64,000 nucleotides of DNA from SHZL01 sp031362985. GTDB lineage: Bacteria > Pseudomonadota > Gammaproteobacteria > Xanthomonadales > SZUA-36. Location: assembly GCA_031362985.1 (NCBI GenBank), contig JANLTO010000087.1, positions 1-64,000 of the forward strand. The letters run 5' to 3'. Both the position numbers and the translations under genes were made by a program. Under the pieces are notes generated by a model. It was not told where the DNA came from, searched no databases, and saw only the letters and a program-made list of their open reading frames with translations. Below, one piece after another: positions 1 to 6,950 of this stretch (its first letter is position 1; every line of letters begins with the position of its first letter).

Positions 1-1
1 C

Positions 2-232
2 TCCATCAGCGATCCCCGCAAAGGCAGTGCGCCACCGACCATCAACCTACGGTTTTTCCCCTACACCCAGCCGGGTGAATACTGGTCCGCCAACGATTAC
101 CAGTTCCAGTGGGACGCTGCCTGGGTGTGGGGCTTTAACAATGGTTTGGACCGGGTAGAATGGAAAAAATCGCCGCGCTATGTCCGCCTGGTGCGCGGTG
201 AACTTGGGCAGGTCAGCCGGGTCAAGGACTGA
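2..232 (+). CDS. DUF1566 domain protein, C-terminal part (5' end outside window)
   Basis: The frame is open from the window edge and ends with TGA at 230-232. The 76 visible residues have the usual DUF1566 (Lcl C-terminal, C-type-lectin-like fold) ending: an EYWSAN segment, a WVWGFNNG stretch and the closing YVRLVRG signature. The family is usually secreted or surface-exposed, and its function is mostly unknown. Members have been found as target proteins of diversity-generating retroelements, but no reverse transcriptase lies inside this window. The nucleotides coding WVWGFNNG recur as remnants at 1534 and 3726, so this 3' end has been copied or left behind repeatedly in the next 3.6 kb. The family call is fairly sure. 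The start and full size are unknown. Confidence 0.75.
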   Translation, partial: SISDPRKGSAPPTINLRFFPYTQPGEYWSANDYQFQWDAAWVWGFNNGLDRVEWKKSPRYVRLVRGELGQVSRVKD

Positions 233-250
233 AACCGCATAGGGGACATT

Positions 251-302
251 GGGTATAGCCAGTCTTTGCCTTTTTGGGTATTTTCGGGTATATTTTTGGG
301 TA
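251..302 (+). promoter_or_regulatory. Four GGGTA direct repeats upstream of the Fic gene
   Basis: GGGTA occurs at 251-255, 276-280, 286-290 and 298-302. The last three sit in a T-rich context with spacings of 10 and 12 bp, close to one helical turn. The array abuts or overlaps the Fic start codon. It could be a binding site for an autoregulator such as the Fic protein's own winged helix. Regulation is inference; the repeats are directly visible. Confidence 0.3.
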
Positions 303-1354
303 TGACGCTGAAGATAGACAGCATTCACATCACCCTCGAAATCCTTGGCCTCGTCTCCGAGATCGACGAGTTCAAGGGCGCGTGGCGAGCACTAGGCACA
401 CTGGCGCCCGAGCGCCTTGCGGCATTGCGCCGCGTGGCGACCATGGAGAGCATTGGCTCCTCGACCCGCATCGAAGGCAGCAAACTCACTGACGCCGAAG
501 TCGCGCGCCTGCTCGCCAGGTTTGAAATCAAATCCTTCAAGTCCCGCGATGAGCAGGAGGTCGCCGGGTATGCACAGGTCATGGAAACCATCTTCGCGCA
601 TTTCGACGCGATCGACCTGACCGAAAATCACGTCATGCAATTTCACCGTGACCTTCTGGCTTTTAGCGAAAAGGATGAACGCCATCGCGGCGCGTACAAA
701 ACGCTTGCCAACAACGTCAGCGCGTTCGATGCCGATGGAAAAGAGATTGGCGTCATCTTCGAAACGGCCACACAGTTCGACACGCCAGGACGGATGCAAG
801 AGCTGGTCGAATGGACACGCGGCGCTCTCGCCGAGCAGCAGCTTCATCCCCTGCTGGTCATCGCGATCTTCGCCGTAGTGTTTCTGGACATACACCCGTT
901 CCAGGACGGCAACGGAAGGCTCTCGCGCGCATTGACCACCTTACTCTTGCTGCGGGCGGGCTACGCCTACGTCCCATACTCTTCCCTGGAAAGCGTGATC
1001 GAGGGTAGCAAGGAAGGTTACTACTTGGCACTGCGCCAGACTCAGACAACGATCCCTGGCCCCAAAGCTAATTGGCAGCCCTGGGTCGTTTACTTCCTGC
1101 GCGCGCTCCAACAGCAAAAGCGCCGCCTCGAGAAAAAGCTGGAGCGTGAGCGTATCATTCTGGGTGCATTGCCCGAGTTGTCGCTCCACATCATCGACGC
1201 CGTCAAAGAACGCGGCCGCATCACGATTGGCGAGATCGTCAAACTGACAGGGGCAAACCGGAACACGGTCAAGAAGCATCTCGCAACCCTGGTGGATGCA
1301 AACCACCTGAGCCAAAACGGAACCGGCAAGGGAACCTGGTACGGTCAGAAATAA
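302..1354 (+). CDS. Fic family protein (class II, C-terminal winged helix), predicted AMP transferase
   Basis: Fic enzymes transfer AMP, or another nucleotide part, to hydroxyl groups of target proteins. The core motif HPFQDGNGR is complete at residues 198-206, giving the catalytic His and the phosphate-binding loop. An N-terminal inhibitory motif STRIEG (54-59) matches the class II (S/T)xxxE(G/N) rule, so the enzyme should be auto-inhibited. The last 50 residues form a winged helix-turn-helix, as in many stand-alone Fic proteins that bind their own promoter. ATG 302 gives 350 residues; an ATG at 266 would add 12 residues encoded by GGGTA repeats and has no better ribosome site. No antitoxin partner is adjacent. 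The gene lies between two DUF1566 tail copies, which suggests acquired cargo. Confidence 0.88.
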   Translation: MTLKIDSIHITLEILGLVSEIDEFKGAWRALGTLAPERLAALRRVATMESIGSSTRIEGSKLTDAEVARLLARFEIKSFKSRDEQEVAGYAQVMETIFAHFDAIDLTENHVMQFHRDLLAFSEKDERHRGAYKTLANNVSAFDADGKEIGVIFETATQFDTPGRMQELVEWTRGALAEQQLHPLLVIAIFAVVFLDIHPFQDGNGRLSRALTTLLLLRAGYAYVPYSSLESVIEGSKEGYYLALRQTQTTIPGPKANWQPWVVYFLRALQQQKRRLEKKLERERIILGALPELSLHIIDAVKERGRITIGEIVKLTGANRNTVKKHLATLVDANHLSQNGTGKGTWYGQK

Positions 1355-1533
1355 CGGCGGGTGCGGCGTATTACTCCACGAGAAAGCGCTCTTCTGCAGC
1401 TTCAATATAGTGTTTAAATGCCACATACCTGACAATGTCTGCGCCATATTTTTGAATGGGAAGTGGCTATGCACATAATGAAATTCTCCCACCAGAACTT
1501 GATCGGCTACAGGGGAAAGGTCAATGTCAACGG

Positions 1534-1553
1534 GTGTGGGGCTTTAACAATGG
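1534..1553 (+). repeat. DUF1566 tail remnant, copy 2
   Basis: Twenty bases identical to 125-144, the part of the DUF1566 gene coding VWGFNNG, lie here without an open frame. Similarity fades quickly on both sides. A longer but more diverged copy is at 3707-3776. Confidence 0.6.
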
Positions 1554-1558
1554 ACTGG

Positions 1559-1593
1559 TCTGACCCCAATCCTTGCTCTGACCCCAATCCTTG
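1559..1593. repeat. Two tandem copies of a 17-bp unit, TCTGACCCCAATCCTTG
   Basis: Perfect copies at 1559-1575 and 1577-1593. CTCTGACC at 1576-1583 is the exact reverse complement of GGTCAGAG at 3687-3694, so the peptidase/ATP-grasp pair lies between short inverted repeats. Whether these are element ends is not known. Confidence 0.6.
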
Positions 1594-1606
1594 ACGAGAA
1601 TATGCC

Positions 1607-2635
1607 ATGACCGCGCGGAAGCTGCCCCCCGACTGGACCGACCTCCCCGACCAGGAGCTACTCCCGCTCCGGTTGGCGGACCTCCCGCTCCGTATCGAGG
1701 GGACCGTCCTTGAGGGCCGCATCAAGCAGCTCCAGGCCGAGCTGGAAGCCCGCGAGCTTCGCTTTCCCGCCCATTTCTATATTTCCAACGAGTGGTTCAC
1801 GCCGGACGGAACCGTCTCGATGGCGGTACCTTTTTATTTGACGCACCCTCGCCTGGAGCGCCTGGAGAAGGCGCAGATGCTGGAGGTTGAGGGAGGGGAT
1901 CACGACTGGTGCATGCGTATTCTGAGGCACGAAGCCGGTCACGTGATCGACAACGCGTACAGGCTGCGGCTCAAGCGACGCCGCAGATCGATTTTCGGGC
2001 CTTCGACGCTCCCCTACCCGGAGTTCTATGACCCCAGGCCATACAGCAAGAGCTTCGTCCAGCACCTCGATCCGTGGTACGCGCAGGCCCATCCGGACGA
2101 AGACTTCGCCGAGACTTTCGCAGTCTGGCTGACACCGGAGTTCGACTGGCGGACGCGCTACGCGGAGTGGCCGGCCCTGGCCAAGATCGAGTACATGGAC
2201 GAATTGATGCGCGGGCTGCGTGGCCAGGAGCCGTTGGTAACGAGCACCGCGGAGATCGATCCTTTACGATCGCTGCGCTACTCGCTCGCGCATCATTACC
2301 GTAGAAGGCGGCGGCACCACGGCCTGGACCACCCGGAGTTCTACGATCGCGACCTGCGCCGGCTCTTCTCGGACGCGCCAGAGTACGCGAACAACATGAC
2401 CGCCGTGCAGTTCCTGGGGAAAATGCGACGGCCCGCACGCCGCCTGGTCGCGAGCTGGACGGGTATCTATCAATACACGATTGACCGGGTGCTCGAGAAC
2501 ATGATCGTGCGCTGCAAGGAGCTGAAGCTCCGGCTTGCAGTCCCCGAGGAACAGGCACGGCACGAGTTCACGGTTCTGCTGACGGTGCAGACCATGAATT
2601 ATCTGCACAGCGGACGACACCGGGTGGCGATGTAA
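1607..2635 (+). CDS. Predicted zinc-dependent peptidase (HEAGH zincin)
   Basis: The 342-residue soluble protein has no signal peptide. A zincin motif HEAGH lies at residues 108-112. A second acidic motif, HPDEDFAETFAVW (about 162-174), sits where the downstream glutamate ligand or glu-zincin helix is expected. The rest is Arg-rich and not recognised. It is coupled to the ATP-grasp gene through overlapping TAATG junctions. Peptidases paired with amide-bond-forming ATP-grasp enzymes are known in several peptide-modification operons, so cleaving or processing a ligated peptide is a reasonable inference; no substrate is visible. Codon use is strongly G/C-ending compared with haem A synthase and cbpA, which suggests transfer. 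Confidence 0.72.
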   Translation: MTARKLPPDWTDLPDQELLPLRLADLPLRIEGTVLEGRIKQLQAELEARELRFPAHFYISNEWFTPDGTVSMAVPFYLTHPRLERLEKAQMLEVEGGDHDWCMRILRHEAGHVIDNAYRLRLKRRRRSIFGPSTLPYPEFYDPRPYSKSFVQHLDPWYAQAHPDEDFAETFAVWLTPEFDWRTRYAEWPALAKIEYMDELMRGLRGQEPLVTSTAEIDPLRSLRYSLAHHYRRRRRHHGLDHPEFYDRDLRRLFSDAPEYANNMTAVQFLGKMRRPARRLVASWTGIYQYTIDRVLENMIVRCKELKLRLAVPEEQARHEFTVLLTVQTMNYLHSGRHRVAM

Positions 2636-2659
2636 TGAAGAAGGCCATGTAATGAAGAA
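2630..2659 (+). other. Duplicated start region forming a five-codon coupling mini-ORF
   Basis: ATGTAATGAAGAA occurs at 2630-2642 and 2647-2659. The peptidase stop TAA (2633-2635) overlaps an ATG at 2635. That ATG opens ATG-AAG-AAG-GCC-ATG-TAA, whose stop (2650-2652) overlaps the ATP-grasp ATG at 2652. Two successive TAATG junctions therefore link the genes, which suggests termination-reinitiation. The arrangement is visible; its effect is inferred. Confidence 0.55.
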
Positions 2660-3674
2660 ACAGCGCGTGCTGGTGCTCGTGCACAAAGATCTGGTGCCCC
2701 CGGAGGGGATTACCACCGCCGAGGTGGAGCCCGCCTGGCGCATGGAGTGGGACGTGGTCACGACACTCCGCGAACGCGGCCACGCGCTGCAGGTGATCAG
2801 CGTGCACGATGACCTCTCGCCCATCCGCTCGTCGATCGAGGAGTTCAAGCCCACCATCGTGTTCAACCTGCTCGAGGCGTTCGACAACATCGGCGTTTTC
2901 GATCAGAACGTGGTGAGCTACCTGGAGCTTCTCAAAGTCCCCTACACCGGCTGCAATCCACGCGGCCTGACCCTCGCGCGCGACAAGGCGCTCGCGCGCA
3001 AGCTGCTCGCGTATCATCGCATCCCCTCACCTGCCTTCAAGGTGATCCCGCTGCGCACGAAGCCGGTGCGGCCCAAGTGGTTGCCCTTTCCGCTCATCGT
3101 GAAGTCGCTCACTTACGAGTCGTCTGCCGGCATCTCGCAGGCGTCAATTGTGGCAAACCAGGAGCAGCTCGAGAAAAGGGTGAAGTTCATCCACGATACG
3201 CTCTTCACACCCGCCATCGTGGAACAGTTCGTGAAAGGACGGGAGTTGTACGTAGGCGTTCTCGGAAATCATCGCCTCCGTGTCTTTCCCGTCTGGGAGA
3301 TGTCGTTCGCGGACATGCCAGGGGACAACCGGCGCATCGCGACGGAGCGCGTGAAGTGGAACGTCGCGTACCAGAAAAAACACGGCATCCACACAGCGGA
3401 AGCGAAGCTTGAAAACGAGGTCGCGGTCAAGATCAAGCACCTTGCGACGCGCGCATTCCGGGCACTCGATCTGTCCGGTTATGCGCGCTTCGACTTCCGC
3501 ATGGACGAGACCGGAAACCCCTACGTGATCGAGGCGAACCCGAATCCGCAGCTCGCGAAGGCGGAGGACTTCGCGCAGTCGGCGCTGCGCTCGATGACGA
3601 GCTATTCCGATCTGCTCGAGCGCATCCTGGCGCTCGGTCTCGAGTGGCAACCGAACCGTATGGGGATCGATTAG
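2652..3674 (+). CDS. ATP-grasp ligase of the D-Ala-D-Ala ligase superfamily
   Basis: ATP-grasp enzymes form an acyl-phosphate and join a carboxylate to an amine. Visible features are an N-terminal Rossmann-like half beginning RVLVLVHKDLVPPEG, the helix GLTLARDKALARKLL (about 105-119), the nucleotide-binding segment PLIVKSLTYESSAGIS (about 147-162), the metal-binding strand RFDFRMDE (279-286) and VIEANPNP (292-299) with the Glu and Asn ligands. At 340 residues it is a little longer than Ddl. It has no cell-wall neighbours, and its partner is a zincin-like peptidase, so a role in peptide or metabolite ligation is more likely than peptidoglycan synthesis. Substrates cannot be read from the sequence. 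It follows the mini-ORF at 2635-2652. Confidence 0.8.
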   Translation: MKKQRVLVLVHKDLVPPEGITTAEVEPAWRMEWDVVTTLRERGHALQVISVHDDLSPIRSSIEEFKPTIVFNLLEAFDNIGVFDQNVVSYLELLKVPYTGCNPRGLTLARDKALARKLLAYHRIPSPAFKVIPLRTKPVRPKWLPFPLIVKSLTYESSAGISQASIVANQEQLEKRVKFIHDTLFTPAIVEQFVKGRELYVGVLGNHRLRVFPVWEMSFADMPGDNRRIATERVKWNVAYQKKHGIHTAEAKLENEVAVKIKHLATRAFRALDLSGYARFDFRMDETGNPYVIEANPNPQLAKAEDFAQSALRSMTSYSDLLERILALGLEWQPNRMGID

Positions 3675-3686
3675 GCGGAGAAAAGC

Positions 3687-3776
3687 GGTCAGAGTAAAAG
3701 CTCTGCCCTATCGGACGCCGACCGGGTATGGGGCTTTAACAAAGGACCGGACCGCGTAGAATGAAATGAATCCCTG
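3687..3776 (+). repeat. DUF1566 tail remnant, copy 3, preceded by GGTCAGAG
   Basis: From about 3704 the sequence aligns with 115-175 of the DUF1566 gene: GGACGC, GGGT, the block TGGGGCTTTAACAA, GGACCG and GTAGAATG all match, with substitutions spread evenly and no intact frame. It begins next to GGTCAGAG (3687-3694), and CAGAGTAAAAGCTCTG forms a small hairpin. Substitutions are not restricted to adenines, so it does not look like a retroelement template repeat. Confidence 0.6.
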
Positions 3777-3799
3777 CAACTAACCCGGAGTACAAGCGC

Positions 3800-4939
3800 T
3801 TGAAAACACTGACGGGTATCACGCTGATCCTGGTTATTGTGCTGATCTCATTGAGCGCTTACCTGCGCCTCGCGCATTCCGGCATCGGCTGCACCGACTG
3901 GCCGCAGTGTTATGGCCGCATCGGATCGGCTCCGGAAACAGCCATCACTGCACAAGAGAAATTGAAAGCAACCGGTGAAAACGCTTACCGGCAACTGGTG
4001 GAGCAGTCTAGCCAACCCCTGGCCTGGGCCACCCCCCTGCACCGCCTGGTTGCCAGCGTGCTCGGTCTGATGGTACTCACTCTGGTTCTTGCGGCTTTGC
4101 GTCGCAAGGAACACCGGCTGGTCTGGCTCGCCGTGCTGGCGCTAACCGTTTACCTGGCCGTACTGGGCATCAGATCGGGGCATCTACACGACCCGGCAGT
4201 AGTGATGGGCAACCTTGCCGGCGGTTTTGCCATGCTGGCGCTGCTGGGATGGCTGTGGTTTCAACCCGCCCCTGCCACTCCTGCCAGTTTGCCGATTCTT
4301 GACCCATGGCTGGAGCGGGATGAAGAACGGTGGTCCAGGCACGGAACCGTTGCCCCTGCAGGCATCCTTCCCCGCGCATCTGCCATCCAGACGTCTTCTT
4401 CCCTGCCATCTTCTGCCCTGCCATCTTCTATCCCGCATTCTTCTGTCCGGAAATCTGCTGTCCTATCTGGTTTTGCGTTGGTATTTTTGGTCATGCAGAT
4501 CCTGCTCGGCGGACTGACCAGTGCCAACTTCGCCGCCACGGCCTGCGTTACCCTGCCGGATTGCCATGGAAGTTACTGGCCAGGCCCGGAAATCATGACC
4601 GCCATCGACCTGACGCGCACCCATGAAGTGACGCCGTCGGGCCATGCCATCGGCGGCACGGAACGGTTGGCCATTGCCAAGGCCCACCGCGTCGGTGCAG
4701 TGCTTGCTGGCAGCCTGGTGTTATTGGCGGGAGTACTGGCCTTGCGCGGGGCAGGCGCACAACGCCGCACAGGGGCTGCGATTGTGCTGCTCGTGTTGCT
4801 GGAGTTTGCAGTTGGGGTGACCTCCGTGCTGTCCGACCTGCCCATAGCTTTGGCGATCGCGCACAACTGGCTGGCGGCGCTGTTGTTGCTTTGCCTGGTC
4901 AGATTGCTGTCTCTCAATACCGCGCCACCGGCCATCTAA
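3800..4939 (+). CDS. ctaA: Haem A synthase, COX15/CtaA family
   Basis: This inner-membrane enzyme oxidises the C8 methyl of haem O to make haem A for cytochrome c oxidase. It opens with a membrane helix running into AHSGIGCTDWPQCYG, typical of the family. It keeps the haem-ligand histidines in PLHRLVASV, KAHRVGAVL and IAHNWLAAL and a second Cys pair in the periplasmic loop (ACVTLPDCHG). The two four-helix halves are joined by a linker with a Ser/Pro pentapeptide repeat not usual for the family. The start is TTG 3800 behind CCGGAG; no ATG gives the full first helix. No cytochrome oxidase genes are adjacent. Confidence 0.87.
   Translation: MKTLTGITLILVIVLISLSAYLRLAHSGIGCTDWPQCYGRIGSAPETAITAQEKLKATGENAYRQLVEQSSQPLAWATPLHRLVASVLGLMVLTLVLAALRRKEHRLVWLAVLALTVYLAVLGIRSGHLHDPAVVMGNLAGGFAMLALLGWLWFQPAPATPASLPILDPWLERDEERWSRHGTVAPAGILPRASAIQTSSSLPSSALPSSIPHSSVRKSAVLSGFALVFLVMQILLGGLTSANFAATACVTLPDCHGSYWPGPEIMTAIDLTRTHEVTPSGHAIGGTERLAIAKAHRVGAVLAGSLVLLAGVLALRGAGAQRRTGAAIVLLVLLEFAVGVTSVLSDLPIALAIAHNWLAALLLLCLVRLLSLNTAPPAI
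4395..4454 (+). repeat. Four 15-bp repeats inside the ctaA linker
   Basis: Units at 4395, 4410, 4425 and 4440 all begin CTTCT and degenerate along the array. Read in frame they give a Ser-rich five-residue period (SSLPS, SALPS, SIPHS, SVRKS). They lie between the two membrane halves, where length change should be tolerated. Confidence 0.65.
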
Positions 4940-4954
4940 GCCCAGGGACAATCC

Positions 4955-5938
4955 ATGGAATTGAAGGACTACTACAAAATCATGGGCGTGGAACGAACCG
5001 CCACCCAGGACGAGATCAAGCGTGCGTATCGCAAATTGGCGCGTAAATACCACCCCGATGTAAGTTCCGAAAAAAATGCCGAAGCCCACTTCAAGGAAGT
5101 CGGCGAAGCCTACGAAGTGCTCAAGGATCCGGAAAAGCGCATGGCTTACGATGAATTGGGCAGCCAATGGAAGTCCGGCCAGGACTTCCGGCCACCCCCG
5201 GGCTGGGATGCCGGGTTTGAATTCAGTGAAGGCGGCCGCGGTCGTGGCCGCGGTGACGACTTTGACTTCAGCGACTTTTTTGAATCACGCTACGCGCGAC
5301 AGCACGGAGGAACGCGCAGGGGTTCCGGTGGGGATTCTCATGGTTCGGCCCACGCGGGCATGAACCTGCAGGGCCAGGATCACCACGCCCGGGTCATGGT
5401 GGAACTGGAAGACAGTTACACCGGCGCCACGCGGCAGATCAGCCTGCGCATACCGGAACTCACTCCTGACGGTCACGTGCTCGCCCGCGAGCGCACGCTC
5501 AAGGTGCGCATACCCAAAGGCATACGCGAGGGGCAACAGATTCGCCTTGCCGGACAGGGAGGGATGGGCCTGGGGGACGCAGGCGCCGGTGATCTCTACC
5601 TTGAGGTGGCGTTCAAACCTCACCCGCGCTATCGGGTTGAAGGCGGCGATGTGTACCTTGGCCTCCCGGTCGCTCCGTGGGAAGCGGCTTTGGGAGCCAA
5701 TGTGCAAGTGAAAGCACCTTCGGGAACCATCGATTTGAAAGTGCCTGCGCAGTCCCAGGCAGAGAAGAAATTGCGCCTCAAGGGCCGGGGCCTGCCAGGG
5801 AACGCTCCCGGTGATCTTTACGTGGTGCTGAAAATTGTCATTCCGCCAGCCGATACGGAAAAGGCGCGTGATGCCTACCGGCAGATGCAGCAACAATTTG
5901 AATTCAACCCCAGGACGGCATTGGGAGAGAAAGCATGA
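4955..5938 (+). CDS. cbpA: DnaJ-family co-chaperone CbpA
   Basis: A J domain (residues about 4-68) carries the essential HPD tripeptide in YHPDVS and stimulates DnaK ATPase. A Gly/Arg-rich linker follows (GRGRGRGDDFDFSDFF), then two beta-sandwich substrate-binding domains with GIREGQQIRLAGQGG and RLKGRGLP. The zinc-finger domain of true DnaJ is absent, as expected for CbpA, which also binds curved DNA. At 327 residues it is slightly longer than the E. coli protein because of the linker. It overlaps cbpM by four bases, indicating an operon of co-chaperone and modulator. Confidence 0.93.
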   Translation: MELKDYYKIMGVERTATQDEIKRAYRKLARKYHPDVSSEKNAEAHFKEVGEAYEVLKDPEKRMAYDELGSQWKSGQDFRPPPGWDAGFEFSEGGRGRGRGDDFDFSDFFESRYARQHGGTRRGSGGDSHGSAHAGMNLQGQDHHARVMVELEDSYTGATRQISLRIPELTPDGHVLARERTLKVRIPKGIREGQQIRLAGQGGMGLGDAGAGDLYLEVAFKPHPRYRVEGGDVYLGLPVAPWEAALGANVQVKAPSGTIDLKVPAQSQAEKKLRLKGRGLPGNAPGDLYVVLKIVIPPADTEKARDAYRQMQQQFEFNPRTALGEKA

Positions 5939-6267
5939 AGCGCAAGAACCCGGGCGAAACGACAGTTGAGCAGGCCCTGATGGAACTGCATGGCGAACTG
6001 ATTTCCCTCGAAGCAGAGTTCACCCTGGAAGACTTGTGCCGTAGCTGCATGCTGCAGTCTGATCACATCGTAGCGCTGGTACAGGAAGGTGTGCTTGAGG
6101 TGCACGGCGAGGACACCACGCAATGGCGCTTCCGCATCAGCAGTTTCCGCCGCGTCAGGACGGCCATGAGCTTACAACGTGATCTCGGCGTTAACCTTGC
6201 CGGAGCAGCACTGGCGCTGGAATTACTCGATCGCATAGCCGAACTGGAGCGCCGGATTTCCAGTTGA
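5935..6267 (+). CDS. cbpM: Chaperone modulator CbpM
   Basis: A 110-residue partner that binds the J domain of CbpA and blocks its interaction with DnaK. It has the MerR-like helical pattern LEDLCRSCMLQSDHIVALVQEGVLEV and a C-terminal helix LALELLDRIAELERRI. ATGA overlap with cbpA means translational coupling. The last 19 codons (6211-6267) are repeated in diverged form at 7260-7316, with a toxin-antitoxin islet between, so the 3' end of this gene may mark an insertion junction. Confidence 0.9.
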   Translation: MKRKNPGETTVEQALMELHGELISLEAEFTLEDLCRSCMLQSDHIVALVQEGVLEVHGEDTTQWRFRISSFRRVRTAMSLQRDLGVNLAGAALALELLDRIAELERRISS

Positions 6268-6307
6268 ATTCTGGGTCTACCCCGATTTGCGGGAGCGGAC
6301 CTTCCCC

Positions 6308-6427
6308 CTACGAGTCCTCCGGCAGCAACAGCAATCTTTCACTACGCCAGACCCGAACCAAATTGACTGCTGAAGCTTTTATCTACTGAAGATCGTTTAA
6401 CGCGGACCGCGCGATAATAAGTTTCAC
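6308..6427 (-). pseudogene. Deleted RelE/ParE-type toxin remnant
   Basis: Directly downstream of the antitoxin stop a GTG (6425-6427) opens VKLIIARSALNDLQ, a typical RelE/ParE N-terminus, followed by TAG at 6383-6385. In the same frame the sequence resumes and ends with VRVWRSERLLLLPEDS and TAG (6308-6310), a typical C-terminus of this toxin family. Only about 40 of the usual 95-100 codons remain, so roughly 60 central codons are missing and a nonsense codon is present. The toxin should be inactive. Confidence 0.72.
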
Positions 6428-6697
6428 TTACGCCACGCCGAGTATTTTCTTAGCCTTAGTCAGTGTGACGGTATTGCCCTCGCGGATATCAGCCAGTCCT
6501 TGCGCCACAGCCTTAACGAAACGCAGCTCTTCAGCAGTGTTCTCATAATCTTCAAGGCCTTGCACCACGGCAACCCCGCGACCTCGACTGGTTAAGAGAA
6601 TGGGCCGGTGCGTATCATTTGCACGACCTACCACCTTGCCAGGATTGACCTTCAAGTCGGACAGAGGAATGACATCCTCAGAAAACTTGGTTTGCAT
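6428..6697 (-). CDS. Phd/YefM-family antitoxin, orphaned
   Basis: An 89-residue antitoxin of a type II system. The N-terminal half (MQTKFSEDVIPLSDLKVNPG, then RPILLTSRGRGVAVVQGLEDYE) is the Phd/YefM DNA-binding fold. The C-terminal helix normally wraps the toxin. The start is placed at 6697, since residues further upstream read through the promoter. The partner toxin immediately downstream is a deleted remnant, so the gene survives without a target. It may still repress its own promoter or act on related toxins elsewhere. Confidence 0.82.
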   Translation of the reverse strand: MQTKFSEDVIPLSDLKVNPGKVVGRANDTHRPILLTSRGRGVAVVQGLEDYENTAEELRFVKAVAQGLADIREGNTVTLTKAKKILGVA

Positions 6698-6714
6698 ACT
6701 AACGCCCTCATTTA

Positions 6715-6754
6715 AACAGGACGATAAATAGCACCTGTTCAAAGGTACTGTCAA
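6715..6754 (-). promoter_or_regulatory. Antitoxin promoter with palindromic operator
   Basis: On the minus strand TTGACA (6749-6754) and TATTTA (6725-6730) are separated by 18 bp, a near-consensus sigma-70 promoter. The inverted repeat AACAGG/CCTGTT (6715-6720 and 6734-6739) brackets the -10 box, a usual place for Phd/YefM autorepression. Confidence 0.6.
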
Positions 6755-6870
6755 GAAACTAAACGTTGCGTTAACGGCGCGCGCCGCTTTTGACCTCGTC
6801 CGCGTTGAGCGCGTAGTGATATGTTTTTGCGTCTCGACCAGACGCCCGTGTGCCTTATGTTTTCAAGGCG

Positions 6871-6938
6871 TATAACGGCACAATTCACCGGCGGGGCGCG
6901 GCTTCATCGCGCAGCGTCCGGTGGAATGATGGGTTCGG
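6871..6938. repeat. Imperfect inverted repeat, possibly a decayed attC-like site
   Basis: TATAACGG starts the element. The arm ATTCACCGG (6883-6891) pairs with CCGGTGGAAT (6918-6927), leaving one bulged G, and GCGC pairs lie inside. GGGTTCGG ends it. A hairpin with an unpaired base between AAC-type and GTT-type boxes is the layout of integron attC sites, which often follow toxin-antitoxin cassettes. The terminal boxes do not match consensus well, so this is tentative. Confidence 0.28.
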
Positions 6939-6950
6939 CCCCATTCGTAA

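Larger units (their letters stand above)
1355..1606. other. Intergenic stretch with decayed gene fragments
   Basis: No intact gene. On the minus strand 1371-1457 reads as a 28-residue C-terminal end (IQKYGADIVRYV, then EAAEERFLVE and TAA at 1371-1373). The preceding part (VADQVLVGEFHYVHSHF) is in another frame, so this looks like the frameshifted end of a dead gene of unrecognised family. A DUF1566 tail remnant and an 18-bp tandem repeat follow. Confidence 0.45.

Noticed and set aside
1971..2558. A 195-codon minus-strand frame over the peptidase gene
   Set aside because: It is a shadow of GC-rich codons; the plus strand has HEAGH and coupled translation.
2652..3674. Assignment of the ATP-grasp gene as a cell-wall ddl
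   Set aside because: Context has no murein genes and it is coupled to a peptidase; only the superfamily level is supported.
2..3776. DUF1566 copies as variable and template repeats of a diversity-generating retroelement
   Set aside because: Differences are spread over all bases rather than adenines, copies are very short or decayed, and no reverse transcriptase is seen here.
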